Shown here one piece after another: positions 24,198 to 36,030 of a DNA stretch of 64,000 nucleotides. The stretch spans positions 1-64,000 of the forward strand of contig NZ_BMMV01000026.1 of NCBI RefSeq assembly GCF_014646115.1, read 5' to 3'. The notes beneath the pieces are model-generated. The model made no database searches and was not told the origin of the DNA. It saw only the letters and a program-made list of their open reading frames with translations. A program made the position numbers and the translations under genes. This DNA is from Streptomyces camponoticapitis. GTDB lineage: Bacteria; Actinomycetota; Actinomycetes; Streptomycetales; Streptomycetaceae. Numbering within the stretch: position 1 is the stretch's first letter; the number at the start of each line of letters is the position of its first letter.

Positions 24198-25571
24198 CTA
24201 CTTACGGTTGAGGTAGGCGAGACCGGGATGCTCGCGGGTGTAGCCGTCGACGAGGCGCCCGGCGACGGACACGGAGTCGACGAGGGGGTGCAGGGCGAAA
24301 GCCTTGACGGCGGTGGCGCGTGAGCCGCTCTCGGCGGCGGCCAGGACCTCGCGTTCGACTGCCTTGACACCGCACACCAGCCCGGTGGCGTGGTCCGGCA
24401 GCGGGGCGACGGCGACGGGGTGAGCACCGGTGGCGTCGACGAGGCAGGGCACTTCGATGACGGCGTCACTGTCCAGGGCAGACAGGGCGGTGCGGTTGCG
24501 GACGTTGAGGATGAGCGTGGTGCGCTCGTTCCTGGCGATGGCCCGCATCAGGGAGAGGGCGACCTTCTCGTAGCCGCCGGACTCCTGGTCGCAGGTGTCC
24601 CGCTCGCCGGCGCCGGCCGCCTCGCGGTTCTCCGCCATGTACGTGGTCTCGCGCTCGGCGCGGGTACGGTCCCAGGTTTCCAGGGCCGGAGTGCCCGGCC
24701 GCTTCATCTCCTCGTAGAAGCGGGCCTGCTGGTCGTGGAGGAACGCGCCGCGAGTCTGCTTCGCCTGCTGGTAGGCGCGAACCGTTTCCCGATTGAAGTA
24801 GTAGTAGTGCAGATACTCGTTCGGGATCGCGCCGAGGGAGCGCAACCAGTCGGGGCCGAAGAGCCGGCCCTCCTCGAACGAGCCGAGCAGGGCGGAGTCG
24901 GCGAGCAGCCGGGGGAGTTCGTCGCGGCCGGAGACCCGCAGCCCCCGTACCCAGCCGAGGTGGTTGAGGCCGACGTAGTCGATCCACGCCTCGTCCGGGT
25001 CGGCGCCCAGCACACGGGCGACGCGGCGGCCGAGGCCGACCGGCGAGTCGCAGATGCCGATGACCCGGTCGCCGAGGTGGCGGGACATGGCCTCCGTGAC
25101 CAGGCCGGCCGGGTTGGTGAAATTGATCACCCAGGCGTCGGGGGCGAGCCGTGCGACGCGTCGCGCGATATCGGTGGCCACCGGGACCGTGCGCAGCCCG
25201 TACGCGATACCGCCGGCGCCCACCGTCTCCTGACCGAGAACGCCCTCGGCGAGGGCCACCCGCTCGTCTGCCGCGCGGCCTTCGAGTCCGCCGACCCGGA
25301 TGGCGGAGAAGACGAAGTCGGCGCCGGTGAGCGCTTCGTCGAGGTCGGTGGTGACGCTGACGGTCGGTGCGCCCCCGTCCTTGGGCGACGCGCCGCCGCC
25401 CGGGGCGGCCGCGGCCTGCTCGGCCAGGACCCGGGCGACGGCGGTGAGTCGGCCGGCGTCCAGGTCGTGGAGCGTGACGTGGGTGACACGCCCCTCCGCG
25501 TGGTCGCCGAGCAGCGCCCCGTACACCAGGGGCACCCGAAAGCCTCCGCCGCCGAGAATCGTGAGCCTCAT
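24198..25571 (-). CDS. GH4 family NAD-dependent glycosidase (6-phospho-beta-glucosidase-like)
   Basis: A 457-residue GH4 enzyme, which uses NAD+ and a divalent metal and works through oxidation at C3 and elimination. Rossmann start 'LTILGGGGFRVPLVYGAL' (3-20), 'NFTNPAGLVTEAM' (150-162), the metal-binding Cys motif 'GICDSPVGLG' with Cys174, and 'GLNHLGW' with His204 are all present. 'YLHYYYFNRE' supplies the conserved tyrosines. Family relatives include 6-phospho-beta-glucosidases, alpha-galactosidases and galacturonidases, so the substrate is open. Its ATG overlaps the stop of the DeoR regulator by 4 bp. Confidence 0.88.
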   Translation of the reverse strand: MRLTILGGGGFRVPLVYGALLGDHAEGRVTHVTLHDLDAGRLTAVARVLAEQAAAAPGGGASPKDGGAPTVSVTTDLDEALTGADFVFSAIRVGGLEGRAADERVALAEGVLGQETVGAGGIAYGLRTVPVATDIARRVARLAPDAWVINFTNPAGLVTEAMSRHLGDRVIGICDSPVGLGRRVARVLGADPDEAWIDYVGLNHLGWVRGLRVSGRDELPRLLADSALLGSFEEGRLFGPDWLRSLGAIPNEYLHYYYFNRETVRAYQQAKQTRGAFLHDQQARFYEEMKRPGTPALETWDRTRAERETTYMAENREAAGAGERDTCDQESGGYEKVALSLMRAIARNERTTLILNVRNRTALSALDSDAVIEVPCLVDATGAHPVAVAPLPDHATGLVCGVKAVEREVLAAAESGSRATAVKAFALHPLVDSVSVAGRLVDGYTREHPGLAYLNRK

Positions 25572-26317
25572 ACCCGAACCACCTCCACACCGGCCTCGTC
25601 GAGCGCGGCGCAGGTGGCCGGGTCCGAAGAGGCGTTGGTCACTACCACGTCGAGTTCCTCCGGGCCGCAGACCCTGGCTGTGCCGGTGCCCGGGAACTTG
25701 CCCGCGTCCGCGAGGAGCACCACCTTGTCGCCGGCCACGATCATCGCTCGCTTCACCGGTACCTCGACCACGGTGGTGTCCATGACCTGGCCTCCGGGGC
25801 GCACTCCACTGGTGCCCAGAAAGACCCAGTCCGTGTGCAGTTGCCGGAGATTGTCCTCGGTGAGGAATCCCACCAGTGAGCGGTACTCGCGTCTGACCAT
25901 GCCCCCGAGGAGCACCAGCTCTATCCCGTGGTCGTCGGCCAGTTCCTCGTAGACCACGAGATTGCTGGTGATCACCGTCAGTCTGCGGCCGTGCAGCTGC
26001 CGGGCGAGGCGGAACGCGGTCGTGCCGATGTCCAGCAGCACCGATTGGCCGTCTTCGATCATGGCGGCCGCGCGGGCGGCTATCTCGTCCTTCTCGGACA
26101 CCCGCATCTCGGCCACTTCGGCGAAGGGTTGGTCGCCCTCCTCGATGACGGCGCCGCCGTGGACGCGGGTGAGGAGGCCCTCCTCCTCCAGTCTGACCAG
26201 ATCGCGCCGCACGGTGGCGGCGCTGACCTTCAGCTGCTCGGAGAGGTCGCCGACGGCCGCCGGGCCGCCGGATCGCAGGGCACGCAGGATCAGTTGGTGT
26301 CGTCTCTCAGCCAGCAC
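25568..26317 (-). CDS. DeoR/GlpR family transcriptional regulator
   Basis: A 249-residue DeoR-type sugar-phosphate-responsive regulator. The HTH is 'VGDLSEQLKVSAATVRRDLVRLEEEGLLTRVHGGAV' (22-57). The sensor domain has the 'LLDIGTTAFRLARQLHGRRLTVITSN' block and the D-x-G-T-T phosphate-sugar-binding motif. I chose the GTG at 26317, which gives the usual 'LAERRHQLILRAL' start; TTG at 26344 is an alternative. It overlaps GH4 by 4 bp and is divergent from the PfkB-ABC-GH2 operon, so it probably controls both arms in response to a phosphorylated sugar made by the kinase. Confidence 0.9.
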   Translation of the reverse strand: MLAERRHQLILRALRSGGPAAVGDLSEQLKVSAATVRRDLVRLEEEGLLTRVHGGAVIEEGDQPFAEVAEMRVSEKDEIAARAAAMIEDGQSVLLDIGTTAFRLARQLHGRRLTVITSNLVVYEELADDHGIELVLLGGMVRREYRSLVGFLTEDNLRQLHTDWVFLGTSGVRPGGQVMDTTVVEVPVKRAMIVAGDKVVLLADAGKFPGTGTARVCGPEELDVVVTNASSDPATCAALDEAGVEVVRV

Positions 26318-26445
26318 GTAGTGAACAGTACTAGGCAATCTCAATCATCTCTACGCTCATGTTCGCTCAACTATTGCCAACTCGGCGCACAAAGCGCACG
26401 ATCCTGTGCACGACCTTGCAGGGAAATGAACGAGAGGATCTGCTC
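26318..26445. promoter_or_regulatory. divergent promoter region with inverted half-sites
   Basis: 128 bp between the DeoR and PfkB starts, locally more AT-rich than its surroundings. An inverted pair of similar octamers, AGTGAACA at 26320-26327 and TGTTCGCT at 26360-26367, fits the spaced half-sites bound by DeoR proteins. Binding is inferred. Confidence 0.45.
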
Positions 26446-27501
26446 GTGAGGGAGCCGCCCCCACATTCGGAACCGGTCACCGACGCCCGGCCCGACGTCC
26501 TGCTCACCGGGTTGCTCTTCTACGACCTGGTCCTCACCGGCCTGGGCAAGCCGCCCACCCCCGGCGAAGAGCTCTGGACCAGGGGTATGGGCTGCGGGCC
26601 CGGTGGCATCGCCAACCTCGCGGTGGCCGCCGCCCGCTTCGGGCTGTCCACGTCACTGGCGACCGTGTTCGGCGACGACTTCTACGGGGACTACTGCCGC
26701 GAGATCCTGGCCGGACAGGAGGGCGTCGACCTCACCCTGTCGCGTACGGCCCCCGGCTGGAACACCCCGGTGACCGTCTCACTCGCGCAGGGCCACGACC
26801 GGGCCCTGATCACCCACGGTCAGGAACCTCCCTGTTCGCAGGACGCGCTGATGGCCGGGGCACCGGATGCCAGGGCCGCGGTCGTGCACATCGGCGCCGA
26901 GCCGCAGGAGTGGATCGCGAAAGCCGCGGCCGCCGGTACGAGGATCTTCGCCGATGTCGGATGGGACGCGACCCGGCGATGGTCCATCGACGTACTGGGC
27001 CAACTGTCCCTGTGCCACGCGTTCATGCCCAACGAGGGCGAGGCCATGAGCTACACCCGCACCGACACACCCGCCGCCGCGCTGGACCGGCTGGCCGCCC
27101 TCGTGCCGGTCGTCGTGATCACCCGCGGCCGGGACGGCGCCCTCGCGGTGGACGGGACCACCGGCGAGCACGCCCAGGTCGACGCGCTGGACGTGGAGGT
27201 GCTGGACGCCACCGGCGCGGGTGACGTCTTCGGTGCGAGCTTTGTCACGGCCACCCTGGCGGACTGGCCGCTGGCGGACCGGCTTCGCTTCGCCGCGCTC
27301 GCGGCGGGCCTGTCCGTGGGACGGCACGGCGGGGCGCCGGCCGCGCCCGGCTGGTACGGCATCGACCAGTGGTGGCGCACGGTCGGAGCCAAGGATTCCG
27401 AACTCCGCCGCACCTACGGGTTCCTGGCCGACCGGATCCCCGCCGATCCCGGTCCCCCGGTGATTCACGCGGCTGTCACCCCCCATAACCTCGTCAAATA
27501 A
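26446..27501 (+). CDS. PfkB family carbohydrate kinase
   Basis: A 351-residue ribokinase-like sugar kinase. The N-terminal substrate motif is 'GCGPGGIANLAVAAARFG' (49-66), and the C-terminal PfkB signature 2 is 'DATGAGDVFGASF' (254-266) with the catalytic base Asp260. 'NEGE' at 196-199 is the usual Mg-linked motif. The GTG at 26446 lies after AGAGGA; the nearby ATG at 26426 is out of frame. As first gene of the plus-strand arm, it probably phosphorylates the sugar brought in by the adjacent importer or freed by the glycosidases, giving the sugar phosphate sensed by DeoR. The sugar is not known. Confidence 0.88.
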   Translation: MREPPPHSEPVTDARPDVLLTGLLFYDLVLTGLGKPPTPGEELWTRGMGCGPGGIANLAVAAARFGLSTSLATVFGDDFYGDYCREILAGQEGVDLTLSRTAPGWNTPVTVSLAQGHDRALITHGQEPPCSQDALMAGAPDARAAVVHIGAEPQEWIAKAAAAGTRIFADVGWDATRRWSIDVLGQLSLCHAFMPNEGEAMSYTRTDTPAAALDRLAALVPVVVITRGRDGALAVDGTTGEHAQVDALDVEVLDATGAGDVFGASFVTATLADWPLADRLRFAALAAGLSVGRHGGAPAAPGWYGIDQWWRTVGAKDSELRRTYGFLADRIPADPGPPVIHAAVTPHNLVK

Positions 27502-27540
27502 TTGAAACCCATAAAAAACACCCGGAAGGCGGTGGGGGCA

Positions 27541-28821
27541 GTGCACCTCTCGCGAAGAGGGCTGCTTCGAGCGGGGCTGGCCACGTCGGCCGCCGCCGCG
27601 CTGGGCGGCGCCACGGCGAGCTGCTCGGTACCCAGCGGCTCCACCGGCCGCACCATGACGCTCTGGTACTGGACCGGCGGGCTCAGCGACAAGACCGTGG
27701 CCGAGGCCCGGTCCCGCTACACGGACGTGGATCTGAAGCCGGTCCAGATCGGTGGCTACTTCCGCTCCAAACTCCTGACGACGATGGCGGGTCGCGCCCA
27801 TGTGCCGGACATCACCGGCCTCAAGGGCGAGGACATGGCGTCCTACATGCCCAACGCCGACCAGTTCGTCGACCTGCGCACGCTCGGCGCGGACCGGCTC
27901 AAGGACCAGTACCTGCCGTGGAAGTGGGACCAGGGGACGGCGCCCGACGGGCGGATGATCGGCTTCCCGATAGACACCGGCCCGGTCGTCCAGTACTACC
28001 GCGCCGACGTCTTCGACCGGGCCGGTCTGCCGTCCGACCCCACCGAGGTCGGAGAGCGGCTGAACACCTGGGAGCACTTCTTCGACGCCGGTGAGCGGTT
28101 GAGGAAACGGCTCCCGGGCACCTACCTGCTCAGCGATCTGCTCTCGATCTTCCAGACCGTCGTCAACCAGAGCACCAAGAGGTTCGTCGACGAGGACCGG
28201 AACTTCATCGGAGACCAGAAGCATGTGACCGACGCCTGGGACCTGGCGATCGAGGCGCGTCGCCGCGGCATCGTCTCCAACCTCGTCAGCGGCACGCCGG
28301 ACTTCAACTCCGCGACAGAGTCGGGCAAGGTGCCGAGCCAGCTGAACGCCTCGTGGGCCGCCGGCGACCTGAAGCTGGCCGTGCCGAAGAACAAGGGCAA
28401 GTGGCGGGTCGCGCTGCTGCCGGGCGGCGGCGCCAACAACGGCGGCTCGTTCCTGGCGATCACCAAGGCCTGCCGGGAGCCCGAGCAGGCGTTCGAGATC
28501 ATCACCTGGCTGCTGAACCCGGACAACCAGACCCGCGGCTTCGTCGACGCCTCCCTCTTCCCCTCCACTCCGGCCTCCTTCGAGCGGAAGGCCATGCGCG
28601 ACCCGGACCCGTTCTTCGGAGGACAGGTCACCATCGACGTCTTCGGCCCGGCGGCCGAGAAGATCCCGATCGCCTACAACAGCCCCTACGACATAGCCCT
28701 GCAGCAGCCCATCGTCGACGAGCTGACCAAGGTGAACAGTCTGGGCAAGGACCCGGACCAGGCATGGAAGGACGCCATGAGGAAGTGCCGGCGTATCGCC
28801 GACCACCTGGGGGTGAGCTGA
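27541..28821 (+). CDS. sugar ABC transporter substrate-binding lipoprotein
   Basis: A 426-residue family 1 extracellular binding protein. 'LSRRGLLRAG' at the N-terminus is a twin-arginine-like motif, and 'GGATASCS' gives the lipobox with Cys28, so the protein is probably a membrane-anchored lipoprotein. The mature part has 'GRAHVPDITGLKGEDMASYM' and 'AFEIITWLLNP' features of oligosaccharide-binding proteins. I use the GTG at 27541; a TTG at 27502 directly after the kinase stop would add 13 residues. It forms an importer with the two permeases that follow at 1-bp and 12-bp gaps. Confidence 0.9.
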   Translation: MHLSRRGLLRAGLATSAAAALGGATASCSVPSGSTGRTMTLWYWTGGLSDKTVAEARSRYTDVDLKPVQIGGYFRSKLLTTMAGRAHVPDITGLKGEDMASYMPNADQFVDLRTLGADRLKDQYLPWKWDQGTAPDGRMIGFPIDTGPVVQYYRADVFDRAGLPSDPTEVGERLNTWEHFFDAGERLRKRLPGTYLLSDLLSIFQTVVNQSTKRFVDEDRNFIGDQKHVTDAWDLAIEARRRGIVSNLVSGTPDFNSATESGKVPSQLNASWAAGDLKLAVPKNKGKWRVALLPGGGANNGGSFLAITKACREPEQAFEIITWLLNPDNQTRGFVDASLFPSTPASFERKAMRDPDPFFGGQVTIDVFGPAAEKIPIAYNSPYDIALQQPIVDELTKVNSLGKDPDQAWKDAMRKCRRIADHLGVS

Positions 28822-28822
28822 G

Positions 28823-29782
28823 ATGGCTACGGCACCCCCGATCGCGCCGCCGGCGCCCGTCCCCACCCGTAAGGCCAAGCCCGGCGGGTCCGGCCCCGTG
28901 CGCCGCCACTGGCGGCTCTATCTCGCGATATCCCCCTTCTACCTGCTGTTCCTCTGCTTCGGCCTGATCCCCGTCGGCTTCTCGCTCTACCTGTCCCTTC
29001 ACCGCTGGGACGGCCTGGGGAAGATGGAGTGGGCGGGCCTGTCGCAGTACCGGTACCTGCTGGGGGACTCCCAGTTCTGGCACGCGATCGGCAACACGCT
29101 GATCATCTGGGCGATGGCGACCCTGCCGATGCTCTTCATCGCCATGGTCTGCGCCGTGATGCTCAACTCGGCGGTGCGCTTCAAGAACTTCTACCGCTTT
29201 GCCTACTTCCTGCCGAACGTCACCTCGGTCGTCGCCGTCGCCATCATCTTCGGGTCGGTCTTCAGCACCAACTTCGGTCTGGCCAACGCCGTACTGGAAG
29301 GGCTGGGCCTGGACCAGGTTGCCTGGCTGAACACTCCCTGGGGCATCAAGGTCGCCATCGCCTCACTCATGACCTGGCAGTGGACCGGCTACAACGCGAT
29401 CATCTACCTCGCCGGCCTGCAGACCATCCCCACCGAGCTGTACGAGGCGGCCCGTGTCGACGGCGCGGGCCCCGTGCAGACCTTCTTCCGGATCACGGTG
29501 CCGCTGATGCGGCCGGTCATCCTGTTCACGCTCGTGGTGTCGACCATCACCGGTCTGCAGTCCTTCTCCGAGCCGCAGGTGCTGCTCCAGACCGCGTCCA
29601 ACAGCTCCACCTTCGCCGGCGGTCCGGACAACGCCGGCCAGACGATGGTCCTCTACTTCTTCCAGCAGACCTTCGACAACAACGACTTCGGCTACGGCGC
29701 CGCGATCTCCTGGGGCATCTTCCTGATCGTCGCAGTCTTCGCGATCATCAACTGGCGCCTGGTCCAGCGCAAGGGAAAGTAG
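28823..29782 (+). CDS. sugar ABC transporter permease (MalF type)
   Basis: A 319-residue permease with six transmembrane segments, the first being 'YLAISPFYLLFLCFGLIPVGFSLYLSL'. The EAA loop that contacts the ATPase is 'TELYEAARVDGAGPVQTFFRITVPLMRP' (about 209-235). It is the first of two permeases of a family 1 carbohydrate importer. The stop of the binding-protein gene is one base upstream. No ATP-binding gene is present in this cluster. Confidence 0.92.
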   Translation: MATAPPIAPPAPVPTRKAKPGGSGPVRRHWRLYLAISPFYLLFLCFGLIPVGFSLYLSLHRWDGLGKMEWAGLSQYRYLLGDSQFWHAIGNTLIIWAMATLPMLFIAMVCAVMLNSAVRFKNFYRFAYFLPNVTSVVAVAIIFGSVFSTNFGLANAVLEGLGLDQVAWLNTPWGIKVAIASLMTWQWTGYNAIIYLAGLQTIPTELYEAARVDGAGPVQTFFRITVPLMRPVILFTLVVSTITGLQSFSEPQVLLQTASNSSTFAGGPDNAGQTMVLYFFQQTFDNNDFGYGAAISWGIFLIVAVFAIINWRLVQRKGK

Positions 29783-29794
29783 GGGAGCCCGCTC

Positions 29795-30642
29795 ATGACC
29801 GTGAGAAGAACCAGGACCATGAAGGGCGTACGGTCCGGAGGCGTCGGCCTCCACGCGGGGCTGGTGCTCGGCGTCCTGCTCTCGCTCTTCCCGTTCTACT
29901 GGACCGTCGTGATGTCGACGCACACCTCGACGGAGATCTTCCAGTTCCCGCCGAAGCTGCTGCCCGGCTCGCACTTCGACGAGAACATCGGCAAACTCTT
30001 CGACAGCGTCGACTTCTTCGGCTCGATGCTCAACTCCGCGATCGTCGCGGGCTCCGTGACATTCCTGGTGCTGTTCTTCGACTCGCTGGCGGCTTTCGTC
30101 TTCGCGAAGTTCAAGTTCCCCGGCCGCAAGCTGCTCTTCCTGGTGATGATGGGCATCTTCATGGTGCCCGCCCAGCTCCAGGCCATCCCGCAGTTCGTGA
30201 TCATGGCCAGGATCGGCTGGATCGGCTCGCTCACCGCGCTGATCGTGCCGGCCGCGGCGAACGCCTTCGGCATCTTCTGGATGCGCCAGTACATGTCGGG
30301 CGCGATCCACGACGAACTGCTGGACGCCTCCAAACTCGACGGTTGCGGCTTCCTGCGCCAGTACTGGCACGTGGCGCTGCCGGTCGTCCGGCCGGGCCTG
30401 GCGTTCCTCGGCATCTTCACCTTCATGGCCCAGTGGAACGACTACGCGTGGCCGCTGATCGCGCTGACCAACCCCGATCACGTCACGCTCCAGGTCGCGC
30501 TGTCGCAGCTCAACGGTGTGCACGGCACCACCGACTACGGGATGGTGATGACGGGTGCGCTGCTCGCACTGATCCCGCTGCTGGTCGTCTTCGCGATCGG
30601 CGCCCGCCAGATGATCGCGGACCTCGCCAGGGGAGCGATCCG

Positions 30643-30646
<4 letters not shown>
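29795..30646 (+). CDS. sugar ABC transporter permease (MalG type)
   Basis: A 283-residue partner permease. Six hydrophobic segments begin with 'GLVLGVLLSLFPFYWTVVMST', and the EAA loop is 'HDELLDASKLDGCGFLRQYWHVALPVVRPGL'. The ATG at 29795 has GGGGAG upstream. Its last codons overlap the TTG start of the GH2 gene (30643-30646), which couples transporter and enzyme expression. Confidence 0.92.
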
Positions 30647-33591
<2,945 letters not shown>

Positions 33592-33715
33592 CGAGCGCCG
33601 GGATTTCCGGGCGGTGGCTTCCGGTCCGGTGCGGAAGTCTTCACATCCACGAGGCCAACTACGCGGTCGAGTTGGACGTCTCCTCTGGGAGTATCGGCTA
33701 CCAGAGGAGACAAGA

Positions 33716-34198
33716 GTGACGACGAACCCGGGAACGGCCAAGCGGAGAGCACGCCCCAGGGAGGTGGAGACCGCATTCCTGCTGTTGCTCGCGGCGATTT
33801 CCGTGGACGCCCTCGTATGGGTGCTGGACACGTTCGTCCTCTCTCCGTCCGGGCTCGACGAAATGCGTGACGAGATGGGTGAGAGCCAAGCGATCCAGCA
33901 AGCCGCCATGTCCGGCGGATTCTTGGTTCTCACCAGCTCCCTGTTCCTTTTCCTCGTTTTCCAGATGCGTCAGGGCCGGAAGTGGGCGCGGAACGCCGTC
34001 GCCGCTGTCGCCGCTCTTGTCATGTTCTTCCTTTTCAACAGCATGAGCATGAGTGAATTCGACAAGAAGACCTCAACTGACGTCATCTACGACCTTTTCA
34101 TCAGCGTCAGTCCGGTCTTCCTGGTGGCCGGTGCCGTCCTGTTGATGTTCCTGCCGACGGCGAACAGATACTTCTCCCCCAGGGAACGCACCGAGTAG
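33716..34198 (+). CDS. hypothetical four-helix membrane protein
   Basis: A 160-residue protein with four predicted transmembrane segments: 'AFLLLLAAISVDALVWVL', 'FLVLTSSLFLFLVFQM', 'NAVAAVAALVMFFLF' and 'FISVSPVFLVAGAVLLMFL'. A charged loop containing several Glu and Met residues follows the first helix. The GTG at 33716 follows AGAGGAGA. It lies between the two carbohydrate clusters and is ended by a strong hairpin, so it is probably a single-gene unit. No function can be assigned. Confidence 0.75.
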   Translation: MTTNPGTAKRRARPREVETAFLLLLAAISVDALVWVLDTFVLSPSGLDEMRDEMGESQAIQQAAMSGGFLVLTSSLFLFLVFQMRQGRKWARNAVAAVAALVMFFLFNSMSMSEFDKKTSTDVIYDLFISVSPVFLVAGAVLLMFLPTANRYFSPRERTE

Positions 34199-34216
34199 CG
34201 GAACGACGAATGACGA

Positions 34217-34244
34217 GTGGGGGGCGGCAGGAGCCGCCCCCCAC
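34217..34244 (+). terminator. strong intrinsic terminator hairpin
   Basis: A perfect 12-bp stem GTGGGGGGCGGC/GCCGCCCCCCAC closed by an AGGA tetraloop, 19 bp after the stop of the four-helix membrane protein. It insulates the second carbohydrate operon from the first. Confidence 0.85.
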
Positions 34245-34396
34245 CGACACGCGTTGGCAGGGTCCGGGCCCGGGCACGTGGGCGGCCCTCGACGCGCGCC
34301 GGACACGTCCCGCACAAGTCCCGGTGACGACTTCCGCCCGAAGCATTGACGAAACATTGCCACCGCTCTAGCTTTCTCCGCGTCGTACTTCGTACG

Positions 34397-34406
34397 TCAT
34401 ATATGA
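34397..34406. promoter_or_regulatory. palindrome TCATATATGA, possible GntR operator
   Basis: A perfect 10-bp AT-rich palindrome, unusual in this high-GC context, lies 33 bp before the GntR start. FCD-type GntR regulators bind short palindromes near their own promoter. The call rests on position and symmetry only. Confidence 0.4.
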
Positions 34407-34438
34407 GACGCGATGCGAGATGTGAGAGCCCTTCACCC

Positions 34439-35095
34439 ATGACCTTTGCGCCCACCCCCATCCCGTCCCGCACCCAGTACGTGCTGGAGGCGATCAAGCA
34501 CGCGATCCTCACCGCCCGGCTGCTGCCAGGACAGGCTCTCGTCGAGGCCGAACTCGCCGCCCAGTTCGGTGTGTCGAAGACACCGGTGCGCGAGGCGCTG
34601 AAGACCCTGGCCGGTACCGGGCTCGTCGTCATGAGCCAGTACAAGGGCGCTGTCGTGCGGATGGTCGACGCGACGATGGCGCGCGAGGTGTACGACGTGC
34701 GCCTGCTGCTCGAACCGGAGGCGCTGCGCCGGTCCATCGCCCGCGAGGCGTCGCTCGAAGCGGCGCGCGAGGCCCTGGAGCGGGCCGACTCGGCGGCGGA
34801 CAAGGCCGACAGATCGCTCGCCAACCGGGACTTCCACCGGGCGCTCTATCTGTCCTGCGGCAACCCGCTGCTCGGCCGGATGCTGGACGAGATCCGCGAC
34901 CAGGCCGCCCTCGTGTCGACCGTCGCCTGGGCTGCCATCCCGACCTGGGAGCGGGAAGCGGCCGAGCACCGGGAGATTCTGCGGCTCGCGCTCGACGGGG
35001 ACGCGACGGCCGCCGCCGCGGCCCTGCACGACCACATCGCGTCGTTCGTCCGGCGTGCGTTCCCCGACGACGGCGACGGGGGTGACGCGTCGTGA
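34439..35095 (+). CDS. GntR family regulator, FadR/FCD subfamily
   Basis: A 218-residue regulator. The winged HTH reads 'TQYVLEAIKHAILTARLLPGQALVEAELAAQFGVSKTPVREALKTLAGTGLV' in the first 65 residues, and the C-terminal FCD helical domain has the metal and ligand residues in 'FHRALYLSCGNPLL' and 'EHREILRLALDGD'. FCD regulators commonly sense sugar acids or other carboxylates. It heads the operon and overlaps the GTGA of the next frame, so it probably self-regulates the pathway in response to an aldonate or ketodeoxyaldonate. Confidence 0.92.
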   Translation: MTFAPTPIPSRTQYVLEAIKHAILTARLLPGQALVEAELAAQFGVSKTPVREALKTLAGTGLVVMSQYKGAVVRMVDATMAREVYDVRLLLEPEALRRSIAREASLEAAREALERADSAADKADRSLANRDFHRALYLSCGNPLLGRMLDEIRDQAALVSTVAWAAIPTWEREAAEHREILRLALDGDATAAAAALHDHIASFVRRAFPDDGDGGDAS

Positions 35096-35127
35096 ACCAC
35101 CAGCACACCGACGAAAGGTCTGGCCGC

Positions 35128-36030
35128 ATGGACTTCTCACCGCTGACAGCGGTCCTCGCGGATGTCGTGGCGATCCCGGTGACCCCCTTCGCCGAGGACG
35201 GCACCGTCGACACCGGCACGTACCGCGCCCTGCTGCGCAGGTTGCTGGACGGCGGCGTACGGGTCCTGACCCCGAACGGCAACACCGGCGAGTTCTACGC
35301 CCTCACCCCCGACGAGCGGCGGCTCGTCACGGAGCTGACCATGGCCGAGGCCGCCGGCCGGGCCGCCGTCCTGGTCGGTGTCGGGCACGACGTGCCGACC
35401 GCGATCGCCGCCGCCGAACACGCCAGGGACGCCGGCGCCGAAATGGTGATGGTGCACCAGCCCGTACACCCGTACGTCTCGCAGGACGGCTGGATCGACT
35501 ACCACCGGGCCATCGCCGAGGCCGTCCCCGGACTCGGCGTCGTGCCCTACATCCGCAACCCGGCCCTCGGCGGTGGCCGGCTCGCCGCCCTCGCGGACGT
35601 CTGTCCCAACGTCATCGGCGTCAAGTACGCCGTCCCGGACGCCGCCCGGTTCGGGGCCTTCGCCCGCGACGCGGGCCTGGAGCGGTTCGTCTGGATCGCC
35701 GGGCTCGCCGAGCTGTACGCGCCCTCGTACTTCGCGAGCGGTGCCACCGGGTTCACCTCGGGCCTGGTCAATGTCGCCCCCGGCGTCTCGATCGCCATGC
35801 TCGAAGCCCTGCGGGCCGGCGACTACCCGGCGGCGATGAAGGTCTGGGACCAGATCCGCCGCTTCGAGGAGCTGCGCGCGGAGGGCCAGTCCGCCGACAA
35901 CGTGACGGTCGTCAAGGAGGCCCTGGCCGCGCTCGGACTCTGCCGGCGTGACGTCCGTCCGCCGAGCAGCGCCCTGCCCGAGTCGCGCCGCGCCGAGGTC
36001 GCGGAACAGATAGCGGGGTGGTCCCTGTGA
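35128..36030 (+). CDS. dihydrodipicolinate synthase family aldolase/dehydratase
   Basis: A 300-residue class I lyase of the DapA/NAL superfamily. 'GVRVLTPNGNTGEFYAL' (43-59) is the carboxylate-binding loop (GNTGE in place of GTTGE), Tyr141 sits in 'VVPYIRNP', and the Schiff-base Lys166 is in 'NVIGVKYAVPD'. Next to an IlvD/Edd dehydratase it is best read as acting on a 2-keto-3-deoxy sugar acid, either cleaving it to pyruvate plus an aldehyde or dehydrating it to a semialdehyde. The ATG at 35128 gives the family N-terminus; a GTG at 35092 overlapping the GntR stop would add 12 residues. True lysine-pathway DapA is unlikely given context. Confidence 0.88.
   Translation: MDFSPLTAVLADVVAIPVTPFAEDGTVDTGTYRALLRRLLDGGVRVLTPNGNTGEFYALTPDERRLVTELTMAEAAGRAAVLVGVGHDVPTAIAAAEHARDAGAEMVMVHQPVHPYVSQDGWIDYHRAIAEAVPGLGVVPYIRNPALGGGRLAALADVCPNVIGVKYAVPDAARFGAFARDAGLERFVWIAGLAELYAPSYFASGATGFTSGLVNVAPGVSIAMLEALRAGDYPAAMKVWDQIRRFEELRAEGQSADNVTVVKEALAALGLCRRDVRPPSSALPESRRAEVAEQIAGWSL

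Noticed and set aside
21981..24323. 780-residue plus-strand frame antisense to the alpha-mannosidase
   Set aside because: The composition is typical of the complement of high-GC coding DNA, and no motif was found.
29029..30642. Upstream extension of the GH2 frame giving a 1520-residue protein
   Set aside because: This part lies in a different frame over the two permease genes and has no motif; the GH2 domain starts after the TTG at 30643.
35128..36030. Lysine-pathway dihydrodipicolinate synthase DapA
   Set aside because: The fold and Lys are shared, but the operon (sugar-acid dehydratase, sugar importer, GH43) points to catabolism of a ketodeoxy sugar acid.
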